DNA of 64,000 nucleotides, from positions 124,001 through 188,000 of the forward strand of contig NZ_JAFEMB010000004.1 of the NCBI RefSeq assembly GCF_016892705.1, given 5' to 3'. A program made the translations under genes and the position numbers. Shown piece by piece: positions 37,545-45,650 of this stretch (the stretch's first letter is position 1; each line of letters starts with the position of its first letter). This DNA is from Microvirga pudoricolor (lineage in GTDB: Bacteria > Pseudomonadota > Alphaproteobacteria > Rhizobiales > Beijerinckiaceae). The notes under the pieces are model-generated. The model worked only from the letters and a program-made list of their open reading frames with translations. It was not told the origin of the DNA and did no database searches.

Positions 37545-38312
37545 TTAACGTCCCAAAAGACCTCTTTCGACGTCAGGAGCAAGAGCATCGCCGGCTTCGA
37601 TACTCTGCAAATAGGAGCCTATGAGGTCGCCGCCGCTCGCAGGGACGTAAGATGATCCATCCGGTTCGGCGATTGCCAGAACGACTTGCCAACCTCCTCC
37701 GGACCGGCAGGCTAGTGCGGTTGTCACGCCGGACGCTTGTCGGAGACTGAACTCCCTGCAAAGCCTTCCCGCCGTTTTGTATGTTGCAGCCACACGCAGG
37801 TTCCCAAAAGCTGTTGCCTCCTGGGTGCCGGAAGGCGCGGTAGCGAGGAGGCGCGCCACTTCTTTGCTCTCCAGGTACCCGAGCTGGTTCGCAGCGCTAT
37901 CCGAGTCGTTGGCATAGCGACCGGCGACAAATCCGCCGAGCCCTACGGCCGCGGCCGCGATGGATGCCGCCAAAGGCATCCAGACCACTTGGAGGCGTCG
38001 AGGCTGCCGCGCCTGCGGCGCGGAGGCGACCGGCTCTATATTATCTCTCTGGAGGCCGGTGGCGTCATCTGCGGCTGCCTGAACTTTCTCCTTGACGGCG
38101 GATAGAAGGGCTGGGGAAACGGCCAGTTTATCCGGCGTCGAGAGCACGGCACGCGCGACCTGACGGCTTCGAATGTACCCCGCAATTTTGAGGGCCGCTG
38201 ATGCGTCGAGGGTGATGGCCTGTGCCACGGCCTCGGCAACGTCATCGTCAAGTTCGCCATCGGCGAAGGCCATCAGGAGTTCATCTGTGAGATGGATATT
38301 CGACAGGGCCAT
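37545..38312 (-). CDS. Anti-sigma factor (membrane-anchored)
   Basis: 255-aa regulator encoded directly after an ECF sigma gene. A cytoplasmic N-terminal domain (TDELLMAFADGELDDDVAEAV) is typical of anti-sigma factors without the zinc motif. A single membrane span lies near 108-130 (WMPLAASIAAAAVGLGGFVAG), and a periplasmic C-terminal domain of about 120 residues follows. It probably holds the sigma factor inactive until an envelope signal arrives. The gap to the sigma gene is 25 bases. Confidence 0.85.
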   Translation of the reverse strand: MALSNIHLTDELLMAFADGELDDDVAEAVAQAITLDASAALKIAGYIRSRQVARAVLSTPDKLAVSPALLSAVKEKVQAAADDATGLQRDNIEPVASAPQARQPRRLQVVWMPLAASIAAAAVGLGGFVAGRYANDSDSAANQLGYLESKEVARLLATAPSGTQEATAFGNLRVAATYKTAGRLCREFSLRQASGVTTALACRSGGGWQVVLAIAEPDGSSYVPASGGDLIGSYLQSIEAGDALAPDVERGLLGR

Positions 38313-38337
38313 TATGATTCCACTCCGTGCTTCCCGT

Positions 38338-38832
38338 TCACGCAGCCTGCGTCACTTCCGCGATGCGCCTCCTCGCTCGCGACAGACGGCTCATGACCGT
38401 TCCGATCGGAACGCCAAGGACCTCCGCAGCCTCCCGATAGGCGAGGTCCTCGACGCAGACCAGCAGGAGAACCTCCCTCTGATCCGAGGGCAAATCTTCG
38501 ATAGCGCGCTGAACCTCGGTCAACGTGAGTTTACTGATGATCTGCCTTTCCCCGCTCTCATGGTCGAGCAGATCCTGCTCGTGATTGCGAACATCGTCCG
38601 TCATGGCGTCGTTCCTATGATGGCGCACGTGGTCGATCCAGGCGTTGCGCATGATGCGAAACAGCCAAGCATCAAGCCGGGTGCCCGGGCTCCACTGGTC
38701 CGCGCTCGCCAGAGCCTTCTCACAGGTGATCTGGACGAGGTCGTCCGCTAGCGGCGACGAGCGGCACAGCATAAACGCAAAGCGTCGGAGACGCGGCAGA
38801 AGCACTACCAGATCCTGCCCTATGGCCGACAT
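38338..38832 (-). CDS. ECF RNA polymerase sigma factor
   Basis: 164-aa extracytoplasmic-function sigma factor with sigma-2 region (LADDLVQITCEKAL, WLFRIMRNAWIDHVR) and sigma-4 HTH (LAYREAAEVLGVPIGTVMSRLSRARRR split over the helices). A GAGGAG ribosome site precedes the ATG at 38832. It forms a two-gene unit with the anti-sigma gene. A candidate ECF-type promoter lies upstream (38860-38885), suggesting autoregulation. Confidence 0.93.
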   Translation of the reverse strand: MSAIGQDLVVLLPRLRRFAFMLCRSSPLADDLVQITCEKALASADQWSPGTRLDAWLFRIMRNAWIDHVRHHRNDAMTDDVRNHEQDLLDHESGERQIISKLTLTEVQRAIEDLPSDQREVLLLVCVEDLAYREAAEVLGVPIGTVMSRLSRARRRIAEVTQAA

Positions 38833-38859
38833 AACTCCTCGCTACTCGCACACCTGAGG

Positions 38860-38885
38860 AACGTTTGGACCATCCCGAATATTCC
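38860..38885 (-). promoter_or_regulatory. Candidate ECF-type promoter of the sigma factor gene
   Basis: On the minus strand GGAAT (38885-38881) is followed after 17 bases by CGTT (38863-38860), 28 bases before the sigma ATG. The common alphaproteobacterial ECF promoter is GGAAC-N16/17-CGTT, so this is one mismatch away. Confidence 0.5.
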
Positions 38886-39023
38886 TGCCAGTTTTTGATT
38901 TTGACGTGATCGCCTGGCATTTTCCAGCATTATCCGGGTAGCTCAGGCAGTGTATAAACAGGTTGCATTGCGGGAATAAACCAGATCCTTGATCCGTTCC
39001 CTGTACTACAGGGAGTGGTCTCG

Positions 39024-39323
39024 ATGAATGTGGAAGCAGAATTCGAACATATGGAAGCAGATCGGGCTCGCCTTGACGGCTTCGAGAGCATCCTTGCGGC
39101 GGTCATCGACATGCTTGTGGCCGACGATAAGAAGGCCCAGGGGGACCTCGGGGAGCGATTGGACCTCATAAGGGCGATTTTGCGGGCCGAGAACGCTCAC
39201 TTCGAGACCATCGGGATGGTCGAGAGATTTCATGCGCTTGTCACTGACCGCGATCTCGACCCCATCCCTGCCCCTGATGTCGCCGGGTGCCGGAGGCGAA
39301 CTGAACGGTTTCAGGGGAGCTAA
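39024..39323 (+). CDS. Small hypothetical protein
   Basis: 99-aa protein, probably cytosolic and helical (MNVEAEFEHMEADRARLDGF, then AAVIDMLVADDKK). A GGGAG site sits eight bases before the ATG at 39024. I do not recognise a family; the acidic helical N-terminal half could form a coiled coil. It sits alone between the sigma factor gene and small secreted proteins. The C-terminal 20 residues look less protein-like. Confidence 0.5.
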   Translation: MNVEAEFEHMEADRARLDGFESILAAVIDMLVADDKKAQGDLGERLDLIRAILRAENAHFETIGMVERFHALVTDRDLDPIPAPDVAGCRRRTERFQGS

Positions 39324-39417
39324 GGCTCAAGGTTGGTGACGGCTTGATCCTCCAGGGGTGCGCGGCTGCGAACTCTCCCTTCCTATCTGACTTTGACAAG
39401 CTTCGCGGCTTGTGAAT

Positions 39418-39735
39418 TCAATCGAGTGTGTAGACCACGGATCGTGTGGTCGCGTCCACGACAAATCTCTGGCCGGCATAGGCAGCGTAGCGGTAGGAGC
39501 CATGCCCTGGTATCTCCCGGAGAATGGCAGTCGGAGGTAACGTCCTATCCTCGTGGTCATGAGAATTTCTGATTTTGTCGAACTGGCGCGACGTAGTCGA
39601 TAGCAAGTCGAGGAGCGAGTCTGCGCTCAAGGGAAAAAGGTGTTGTGCGGAGCGATCGTGTCCGATCCAGAGCACTGGCATGCCACATGCAACCACGACT
39701 GTGATGATGCGGAAAAAGATACTCACGTGATGCAT
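39418..39735 (-). CDS. Small membrane-anchored hypothetical protein
   Basis: 105-aa protein with an N-terminal hydrophobic segment (HHVSIFFRIITVVVACGMPV) acting as signal or anchor. The short C-terminal domain ends in SYRYAAYAGQRFVVDATTR, which resembles the end of DUF1236 proteins such as the one at 40054. The ATG at 39735 is chosen; another lies 24 bases upstream. The function is unknown. Codon use is plausibly coding but weaker than in core genes. Confidence 0.45.
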   Translation of the reverse strand: MHHVSIFFRIITVVVACGMPVLWIGHDRSAQHLFPLSADSLLDLLSTTSRQFDKIRNSHDHEDRTLPPTAILREIPGHGSYRYAAYAGQRFVVDATTRSVVYTLD

Positions 39736-39930
39736 CCTGCAATGACGCTTCTCGCTCATAACGGATCGTGAGGCGTCCTTATTCCAAACCTAGTTGATGC
39801 ATGCTCAGCATACTGGCGATCCGGGCCGGATGGGCCCACGCCGCATGAGGAAACAACCCTGCAGAAGTGTTATATTATCGTGATTCCGGTGTCGCCGTCG
39901 GATGGCCTCATTCGCGATGATAGACAAGCG

Positions 39931-39990
39931 TTCATGAATATGAATACTTAATGAATGAAGTATAAAATTTCGATTACAACGAAACCGAAT
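39931..39990. promoter_or_regulatory. A/T-rich upstream region of the DUF1236 gene
   Basis: An island of unusually low GC within the 294-bp gap before 40054. It contains the inverted repeat ATACTT (39944-39949) / AAGTAT (39958-39963), repeated ATGAAT units and the palindrome TTCATGAA. It is probably a promoter or binding site for a global regulator; no specific box was recognised. Confidence 0.4.
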
Positions 39991-40053
39991 GTGTTTGACC
40001 GCGTTCGATTGACTGCGGGCAACATGCTCGCAGACGAAATTTAGGAGTTCACG

Positions 40054-40461
40054 ATGTCGAAGAAGATCCTACTAACCGGTGCCCTTCTTGCATCCCTTGT
40101 TCCGGCTGTCAGCTTCGCTCAGTCCGGCGGTGCTGCGGCTGGGGCCGCGACCGGCGCTGTTGGCGGCGCGATCGTCGGTGGACCCGTTGGAGCCGCCGTC
40201 GGAGGGGTAACCGGTGCGATCGTCGGAGGCATCGCCGATCAGCAGCAGCCCCAGTTCCGGACTTACGTCACCACCCAGAAGATTCCGTCTTATGCTTACC
40301 GAGAGGACGTCCGGGTCGGCTCAGTTCTCCCTGAGGCTGGAGTCACCTACTATGACGTGCCCACCGAGTACAAGGTGAAGGGCTATCGCTACACTGTGGT
40401 CAATAACACTCCCGTTCTCGTCGAACCCAGCAGCCGCAAAGTCGTGCAGATCATTCGCTGA
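40054..40461 (+). CDS. Exported DUF1236 protein with glycine zipper
   Basis: 135-aa secreted protein: a Sec signal peptide (about 1-22, ending SFA), a glycine-zipper stretch (AAAGAATGAVGGAIVGGPVG and following) able to insert in membranes, and a C-terminal DUF1236 motif (VTYYDVPTEYKVKGYRYTVV). An AGGAG site precedes the ATG. The family is frequent in Hyphomicrobiales and often stress-induced; its molecular role is unknown. Confidence 0.85.
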   Translation: MSKKILLTGALLASLVPAVSFAQSGGAAAGAATGAVGGAIVGGPVGAAVGGVTGAIVGGIADQQQPQFRTYVTTQKIPSYAYREDVRVGSVLPEAGVTYYDVPTEYKVKGYRYTVVNNTPVLVEPSSRKVVQIIR

Positions 40462-40520
40462 GGCGGCTCAACTTCACAGTGACACGGGTGGCGTCGTGAG
40501 CCGCCCGTGTCATACCCGTG
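40462..40520 (+). terminator. Overlapping alternative hairpins after the DUF1236 gene
   Basis: Two perfect 9-bp stems compete for the same bases: GGCGGCTCA (40462-40470) with TGAGCCGCC (40497-40505), and TGACACGGG (40480-40488) with CCCGTGTCA (40504-40512). A third option pairs CACGGGT (40483-40489) with ACCCGTG (40514-40520). It begins at the last base-pair of the stop region and lies before a converging gene. It may be a bidirectional terminator; no T-run follows. Confidence 0.5.
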
Positions 40521-40527
40521 ACTTGAA

Positions 40528-40788
40528 CTAAATCTTGGCGCGCTGCCATCCGGTGAGAATAGGACCTGTCTTGTCGTCCTGATCATGGTCAGAATGGTTC
40601 GGAGCGCACTCCTCCGGCTCGCACGATGCGAGGACGAGTTCCAACGCAGACTTGGCGAGGCGCAACTGTCTAAGGTTTGCTCTGGCCGACACTGCGATCT
40701 GATTGGCGTCAAACGTGAGAGTAAAGGTACCCTCATGCTTCGCGACCGTCATGTTCTCAAGCTTGAAATTCTTCACCAACGATTCCAT
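40528..40788 (-). CDS. Small hypothetical protein
   Basis: 86-aa cytosolic protein, not recognised. The body (KHEGTFTLTFDANQIAVSAR) looks like real protein with strand character, the middle is helical, and the C-terminus is acidic and His-rich (APNHSDHDQDDKTG). It converges with the DUF1236 gene. The ribosome site is weak. Codon use supports coding on this strand rather than the overlapping opposite frame. Confidence 0.5.
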   Translation of the reverse strand: MESLVKNFKLENMTVAKHEGTFTLTFDANQIAVSARANLRQLRLAKSALELVLASCEPEECAPNHSDHDQDDKTGPILTGWQRAKI

Positions 40789-40875
40789 CGCTCTGGTCTA
40801 GAGCGCAAGACTAGGGAGCCGTCCCCGAGAGTGGCACCGGAGGCGTCTGATATTCGTCTCTTTGTCTGGAGGCGC

Positions 40876-41070
40876 CTAAGCCATTTTGGATTTGATCCGG
40901 GCCACCAGGGCCCGTAACCGCATCTCCGTTGCCACTCGCTCTTCCAGTAGCCTTGCAAGTTCGCTGTTCGGATCCTGCTCACGCAGTTCCTTCGCCACGC
41001 GGATCATCTCTTCCATTGCAGCTTCACTCTCGATGCTCTGGGCTGCCAATCGCAAAGCTCGGTTGATCAT
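40876..41070 (-). CDS. Small helical hypothetical protein
   Basis: 64-aa highly charged helical protein (ESEAAMEEMIRVAKELREQD, ending ALVARIKSKMA). No family recognised; it resembles short coiled-coil proteins often found in Hyphomicrobiales. It lies 87 bases upstream of the 86-aa gene in the same direction, so the two could form a small operon. Confidence 0.5.
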   Translation of the reverse strand: MINRALRLAAQSIESEAAMEEMIRVAKELREQDPNSELARLLEERVATEMRLRALVARIKSKMA

Positions 41071-41652
41071 GAGGCATTGTTCCTGGTCGCTCCTGGAACT
41101 GAGAACGTTAGAAACCTCGATTTATTCCAAAAATGGGACGAAGGGTGATGAGCCTGGCAGAAATTAAAGCTGACGGACTACGAGCCTATGAATGATCTGT
41201 CGGTGCGCGGCTCAAAAGTGTCAACGAACTGGCTCCCAAACCTGTCTCTAGCGGCTTTTATCTGGGGTGTAAGACAATATTCCAGAATCGTATGCCGCAT
41301 GGCATCCTCGCATTTCCTGGGACGCGGGCGCTAACTGGCGACTTCACGTAAGCACAAGTCCATCGTTCGCTGCTTCCAAGCTTTCAGGGAGAAACAATAA
41401 GCAATATGGACGTCATGCTCAATATGATCCGAAGAGTCACGGTTCCCGTTTGGGCGACGTTCATCATTCCCCGATCCTTCACCCAATGGTATGGACGCAG
41501 CTGATGTCGGGACTCGCTGCCGTTTTGAAAGCGACATCACTGGGGAGAAGATCGATCACCTTTTCATCAAGAGCGAAACGGACAACTTGGGCTGGCGACG
41601 TTCAGACTGGCTCCAAACGGAAGGCGGCGTAGGCAGGTGGCGTCGCTATCGT
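41071..41652. other. 582-bp stretch without a convincing gene
   Basis: Sits between the 64-aa gene and the porin stop. Base composition is lower in GC than the core regions. A plus-strand frame at 41491-41709 has partly coding-like codons at its start but no ribosome site, and it runs into the 3' end of the porin gene. It is probably noise or a gene remnant. No tRNA or repeat was seen. Confidence 0.5.
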
Positions 41653-43101
41653 TCAAAAGTCCCGTTGAACACGCAAGCGCCCCTCCCAGGTGTCTTCAGA
41701 TCCAGTTGATCGGAAGGCGCCTGTTGGGTCGCCAGCTGCCGTTGTCAAAGGAACAGCCACTCGCTGGCGTGGATCGACCCGGATGTAGAGTGCCTCCACG
41801 CCAATCTGGAATTCCTTCACCGGCATCCAGATCACGTTGGCGCCAACTCGGTATTCATTGAAATCAACAATCCCTGTCGTCGACCCTGCCGATCCATTGG
41901 CAAGTGTCGCCGTTGTGGCCGGTACCACGTACTGAGCGCCCCTGGGAGCATCGAAGCGCATCCAGGAGCCAAACAGATTCGTCTGGACTGTGGGTGTCCA
42001 GTTATGATTGAGGCCACCTGCGATGGCATAGGCTTTGTTCGTCTTGAACTCGCCCGTGAACGGTTCGACGAAGGCGTCGGTGAATGGCATGGTCAATGGG
42101 CCGGCGCTGATAAAGCCGTTACTTATCGGTCCTGCCTGACCTGCATTCAGATATCCGATCGCTCCGTTTGCATAAGCGGTCGAGATCCATAACGTATCGC
42201 CCTCGCCGAGGGCTGGAACGTTCATATAGCCATGAGCACCGAGCGCGAATCCATACTCCGTCCCCGCAAATGTGGGATTAGGCAAACCCGTGACTGGATT
42301 GAACACCGGTAGGGTCACTCCACCCACCGCTGTGACACCCACCGCCACGTCGCGAATCTGGTGCAAGGCCGCAGCTAGCTGTACCTCGCCCCAAGTCCCG
42401 GTGTAGCGAAGATTGCCAACAACATCAGGCATTCGCTCCCCCGCATAGGTCGAAGCGATCGGTGCAAAGACCGGGCCCGTAACCCCTGCTCCAAACAAGG
42501 GGAAGGACAGCTCGTTGTTGACCCTGCGCTCAATCCCATCCTCCAGTGATAGGGTGGCTGACAAGCCATTGCCGAAGGAATAGGTGTAAGCAAGGAGGGT
42601 CACTTCAGCGTTTGAAGGATCATCAAAGCGCAGATCGCCAAAATTGGGAGCTGGCAGATCCGGGCTCGTGAAAAAAGACACCGCGCGACCGGCAGTCAGC
42701 CCGTCAAACTGGATAAAGGCTTGAGAAATCTCAGGACTGGTGTCAATCCCGCCCCCTGTATAGGCGCCACTGCTGCGGGTTATTTCCATCCGGATATAGG
42801 CACGCAGTATACCGTAGGCCGTGGCCGTTCGCGCATCGACGTTAATGCGCCCGCGGGCTCTAAAGCCGATTGTGTCCTGTAGACGAGTGACAGGTTGCAG
42901 ATAAAGGTACTCCGCGCGTACACGGCCTCCAACTCGGAGGCAGGTCTCCGTCCCAGGAACGTAGAAGAAGCCGGCGCCGTGGGTGGAGCAAATTCGCACA
43001 TACTCGATCGGAGACGCGGCTTTTGCAGGAAGGTCGGAAGCTTGTGCGCCGCCGGTCATGAACGCGGCACATCCCAGGAACAGAGTTCGGACAGACGCCA
43101 T
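41653..43101 (-). CDS. Outer-membrane porin (Porin_2 family)
   Basis: 482-aa porin with signal peptide (SVRTLFLGCAAFMTGGAQAS), a Cys pair near the N-terminus (YVRICSTHGAGFFYVPGTETC) typical of rhizobial porins, alternating beta-strand patterns and an aromatic C-terminus (EGRLRVQRDF ending in Phe), required for barrel assembly. The ATG at 43101 has GGAG eight bases upstream. It lies just downstream of the pfl operon in the same direction, but a 144-bp gap suggests its own promoter. Confidence 0.92.
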   Translation of the reverse strand: MASVRTLFLGCAAFMTGGAQASDLPAKAASPIEYVRICSTHGAGFFYVPGTETCLRVGGRVRAEYLYLQPVTRLQDTIGFRARGRINVDARTATAYGILRAYIRMEITRSSGAYTGGGIDTSPEISQAFIQFDGLTAGRAVSFFTSPDLPAPNFGDLRFDDPSNAEVTLLAYTYSFGNGLSATLSLEDGIERRVNNELSFPLFGAGVTGPVFAPIASTYAGERMPDVVGNLRYTGTWGEVQLAAALHQIRDVAVGVTAVGGVTLPVFNPVTGLPNPTFAGTEYGFALGAHGYMNVPALGEGDTLWISTAYANGAIGYLNAGQAGPISNGFISAGPLTMPFTDAFVEPFTGEFKTNKAYAIAGGLNHNWTPTVQTNLFGSWMRFDAPRGAQYVVPATTATLANGSAGSTTGIVDFNEYRVGANVIWMPVKEFQIGVEALYIRVDPRQRVAVPLTTAAGDPTGAFRSTGSEDTWEGRLRVQRDF

Positions 43102-43220
43102 AGCGCACACTCCAAAACAATGGCTCATCGATGCTCATCAAAGACTGTGCAGACGAACGGATGACGTCAAGCAGGTCCAGATAGACAAGTAACCTTCCAT
43201 AAGTAAATCTTGATCGGTGT

Positions 43221-43232
43221 TGCTGGCCAGCA
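43221..43232. repeat. 12-bp perfect palindrome between exchanger and porin genes
   Basis: TGCTGGCCAGCA lies 14 bases after the exchanger stop and about 120 before the porin start. It could be an operator for the porin or part of the end of the pfl transcript; too short to decide. Confidence 0.3.
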
Positions 43233-43245
43233 TCATACACAAGCC

Positions 43246-44817
43246 TCAACTCAGCATTACCTGAACGGCGATGATCTTAACGATGGTCATGCTGGGGAAA
43301 CAAATTGCGTAACCGATGTCCGTGCGTTCCGTTGGCGCAAGACGTGCTGCCGCCACGACGATGGCGGGATTGCCGGTCGAACCTGCACAGACCCCGAGCA
43401 GATCATCGAACGGAATGCGCAACAAATGTCCGGCGACCAGCACGATCAGCACAAGGGTAAGCAACACGGCCGCGCCGCCGAGAAGGATCTGAATCCCATT
43501 GGTCGCGATTGTCTGAACAAAGGGGCTGCCTGCGCCAATAGCCACCGAGCCTATGAATACGGACAAGCCGAGGTTTCGCAGGACCAGGTTGGCGATAACT
43601 GGTATCCTCCAGCCCAATGGCCCGGTGCGACCGAGCCAGCCGAGAGCGAGCGCCATAACGAGGGGACCTCCCGCCACGCCCAGACTGAAAGTGCCGCCTC
43701 CCGGCAACGGGACAGGGATCATGCCAAGCAGCAGGCCCAAAGCAATACCGACACCGACCGAAACGAATGAAAGTTCAGCATTGCCCTTGATGCTGTCACC
43801 GAAGTGACGCCGGATGTCGATCTTTCGGCTTGTAGGAACTGCGGCTACCAGCTGATCGCCGAATTCGAGTGTCAGATCAGGAGACGCAATGATGTCGACG
43901 TCACCCCGGCGCACGTGCGATATGGTAACAGGATAGTCCGGGAGGGGGATGTCGTGCAGACCTTTGCCGACAAAGGTCGCTTTCGAAATATAGACCCGCA
44001 CCACGTCGAAATCGGCACGATCACGGCTGATACGTCCCGGCTCTTCGTGTCCCATGCTCTCCTTCGCTCGCTCGATGCTCGATGGGTTGCCGACCAGCAG
44101 TAGTCCATCACCTTCGTGCAATCTCATACTGGCGACTGGGGGTTCATTTACATGGTACTGACGGACTGCGACGATCTTGAGATCTGACGGAAGGATCGCG
44201 GAGACTTCCTCAACCGTTCGATTCTCGCATGTCGACTCGAGCGTCAATTCGGCAATTCGAACGTTCTGCGGAGGCGACGCAAATTTGGGTTTGACCCAAG
44301 CGGCCATAAAGGTCATCAGGATAATCGGCCCGACGACGCCAAAGGGATAGGACACCGAGTAGCCGATGGCAGGATCCTGATTGTCTGCCGCCGCCAAGGC
44401 GGCCTGCAGTGTCGGCGTGCTTGTACCAGAGCCAGCGAACAATCCGGCCGCCGTTGCCGTCGAGATGCCGAGCGGGCCCGCCAGCGACATCGCGACCAGG
44501 AGCGAAGCGATGACAGCTACAGCTGCAAGAGCCATATACTTGATCCCCGGTCCGCGTAGGCTTGCAAAAAATTGCGGTCCATACTGGATGCCGACGCCGT
44601 AGACGAACATGACCAAGCCGAGCGTACCGACTAAACTTGGCGGGGCGGCCCTCGGTGCGATGGCGCCGATAGTCAGGCCGGTGAACAGCACCGCTCCGGC
44701 ACCGAAGGAAACGCCGGCGATCGAAATCTGTCCTATCGCGTAGCCGGTGGCAATGGCAAGGAACAGCGCCAGAAGGGGAGAGGCTTCGAGCAGCATACGA
44801 ATGACATCGAGCATCAA
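43246..44817 (-). CDS. AspT/YidE-family exchanger with two RCK_C domains
   Basis: 523-aa inner-membrane transporter: five to six helices (1-180), two TrkA_C/RCK_C-type cytosolic domains (about 195-275 and 280-360), then about five more helices. The duplicated half motif (FAGSGTSTPTLQAAL and later GVCAGSTGNPAIVV) is the signature of the aspartate:alanine exchanger family. It starts only seven bases after pflA, so it belongs to the pfl operon. No FocA-type formate channel is present, making this the candidate transporter for substrate or product (inference). Confidence 0.9.
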   Translation of the reverse strand: MMLDVIRMLLEASPLLALFLAIATGYAIGQISIAGVSFGAGAVLFTGLTIGAIAPRAAPPSLVGTLGLVMFVYGVGIQYGPQFFASLRGPGIKYMALAAVAVIASLLVAMSLAGPLGISTATAAGLFAGSGTSTPTLQAALAAADNQDPAIGYSVSYPFGVVGPIILMTFMAAWVKPKFASPPQNVRIAELTLESTCENRTVEEVSAILPSDLKIVAVRQYHVNEPPVASMRLHEGDGLLLVGNPSSIERAKESMGHEEPGRISRDRADFDVVRVYISKATFVGKGLHDIPLPDYPVTISHVRRGDVDIIASPDLTLEFGDQLVAAVPTSRKIDIRRHFGDSIKGNAELSFVSVGVGIALGLLLGMIPVPLPGGGTFSLGVAGGPLVMALALGWLGRTGPLGWRIPVIANLVLRNLGLSVFIGSVAIGAGSPFVQTIATNGIQILLGGAAVLLTLVLIVLVAGHLLRIPFDDLLGVCAGSTGNPAIVVAAARLAPTERTDIGYAICFPSMTIVKIIAVQVMLS

Positions 44818-44824
44818 CTTCCCC

Positions 44825-45646
44825 TTATCTTACGCGGCAGCCGGTTTCCCGAAACTGTCCGATCACCCGCGCCACAAGTTCAGGGGAGGGGGATGGAGTG
44901 TCGGACAGCTCATAGTGGAGGTGCATAGCCTTCCATTTGAAGGCTCCCATTTGATGGAATGGGAGGACCTCGACCCATTCGACGTTGCGCATGGGCGCAA
45001 CGAAATGGGCAATGCCTTCAACATTCGCCGGATCGTCGGTCAGTCCCGGTACGAGTACAAAGCGCACCCAGACGGGCTTGCCAAGGGAAGCCAGACGTTC
45101 TGCGAACTGGATGGTTGGTCTAATGTCCTGCCCCACGGCGCGGCGGTATGTGGCCGGATCCCAAGACTTGATGTCGAGCAAAACGAGATCGACCTGACTT
45201 AGATACTCGTCGTCGGCTCGTGTACCGAGGAAGCCTGACGTATCCAAAGCCGTATGAAGCCCCATTGCCTTAGCGGCGGCGAAAAGGCGCTTGGTAAAGT
45301 GCAGCTGAACGAGTGGTTCGCCACCCGATATCGTCAGCCCCCCGTTCAGGGCACGCAGTGGTGCCGCATAAGCGTCAAGAGCGGTTTTGGCACGGTCGAA
45401 CGAAATCTTGGTGCCGTCCTTCAGATGCCAAGTGTCGGGGTTGTGGCAGTACAAGCACCGCAGCAGACACCCGCTCATAAACACGACGATCCTGATGCCA
45501 GGCCCGTCCAGGGTGGATCCCGTTTCATAGGAGTGAATCCAGCCAAATTCGGCACGAGGATCGTTGAACGTAGCCGCGTCGGGTGCATCTGGGGATTGTG
45601 CCTGCTGCAGGTCGAACCGACTATGGGCCCAGGGCTCGTCTGCCAT
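44825..45646 (-). CDS. pflA: Pyruvate formate-lyase activating enzyme
   Basis: Radical-SAM glycine-radical activase (273 aa) that generates the glycyl radical on PflB. The cluster motif is CLLRCLYCHNPDTW (C-x3-C-x2-C), and GGEPL and the DTSGF strand motif are in place. The N-terminal extension of about 30 residues before the core (FGWIHSYETGSTLDGPGIR) is slightly long. ATG at 45646, four bases after the pflB stop, has AAGAG upstream; an alternative ATG at 45664 would overlap pflB. It lies between pflB and the exchanger. Confidence 0.94.
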   Translation of the reverse strand: MADEPWAHSRFDLQQAQSPDAPDAATFNDPRAEFGWIHSYETGSTLDGPGIRIVVFMSGCLLRCLYCHNPDTWHLKDGTKISFDRAKTALDAYAAPLRALNGGLTISGGEPLVQLHFTKRLFAAAKAMGLHTALDTSGFLGTRADDEYLSQVDLVLLDIKSWDPATYRRAVGQDIRPTIQFAERLASLGKPVWVRFVLVPGLTDDPANVEGIAHFVAPMRNVEWVEVLPFHQMGAFKWKAMHLHYELSDTPSPSPELVARVIGQFRETGCRVR

Positions 45647-45650
45647 GACA

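Noticed and set aside
41491..41709. 72-codon plus-strand frame upstream of the porin stop
   Set aside because: Early codons look partly coding, but there is no ribosome site and it overlaps the porin end; kept only as a note in the gap entry.
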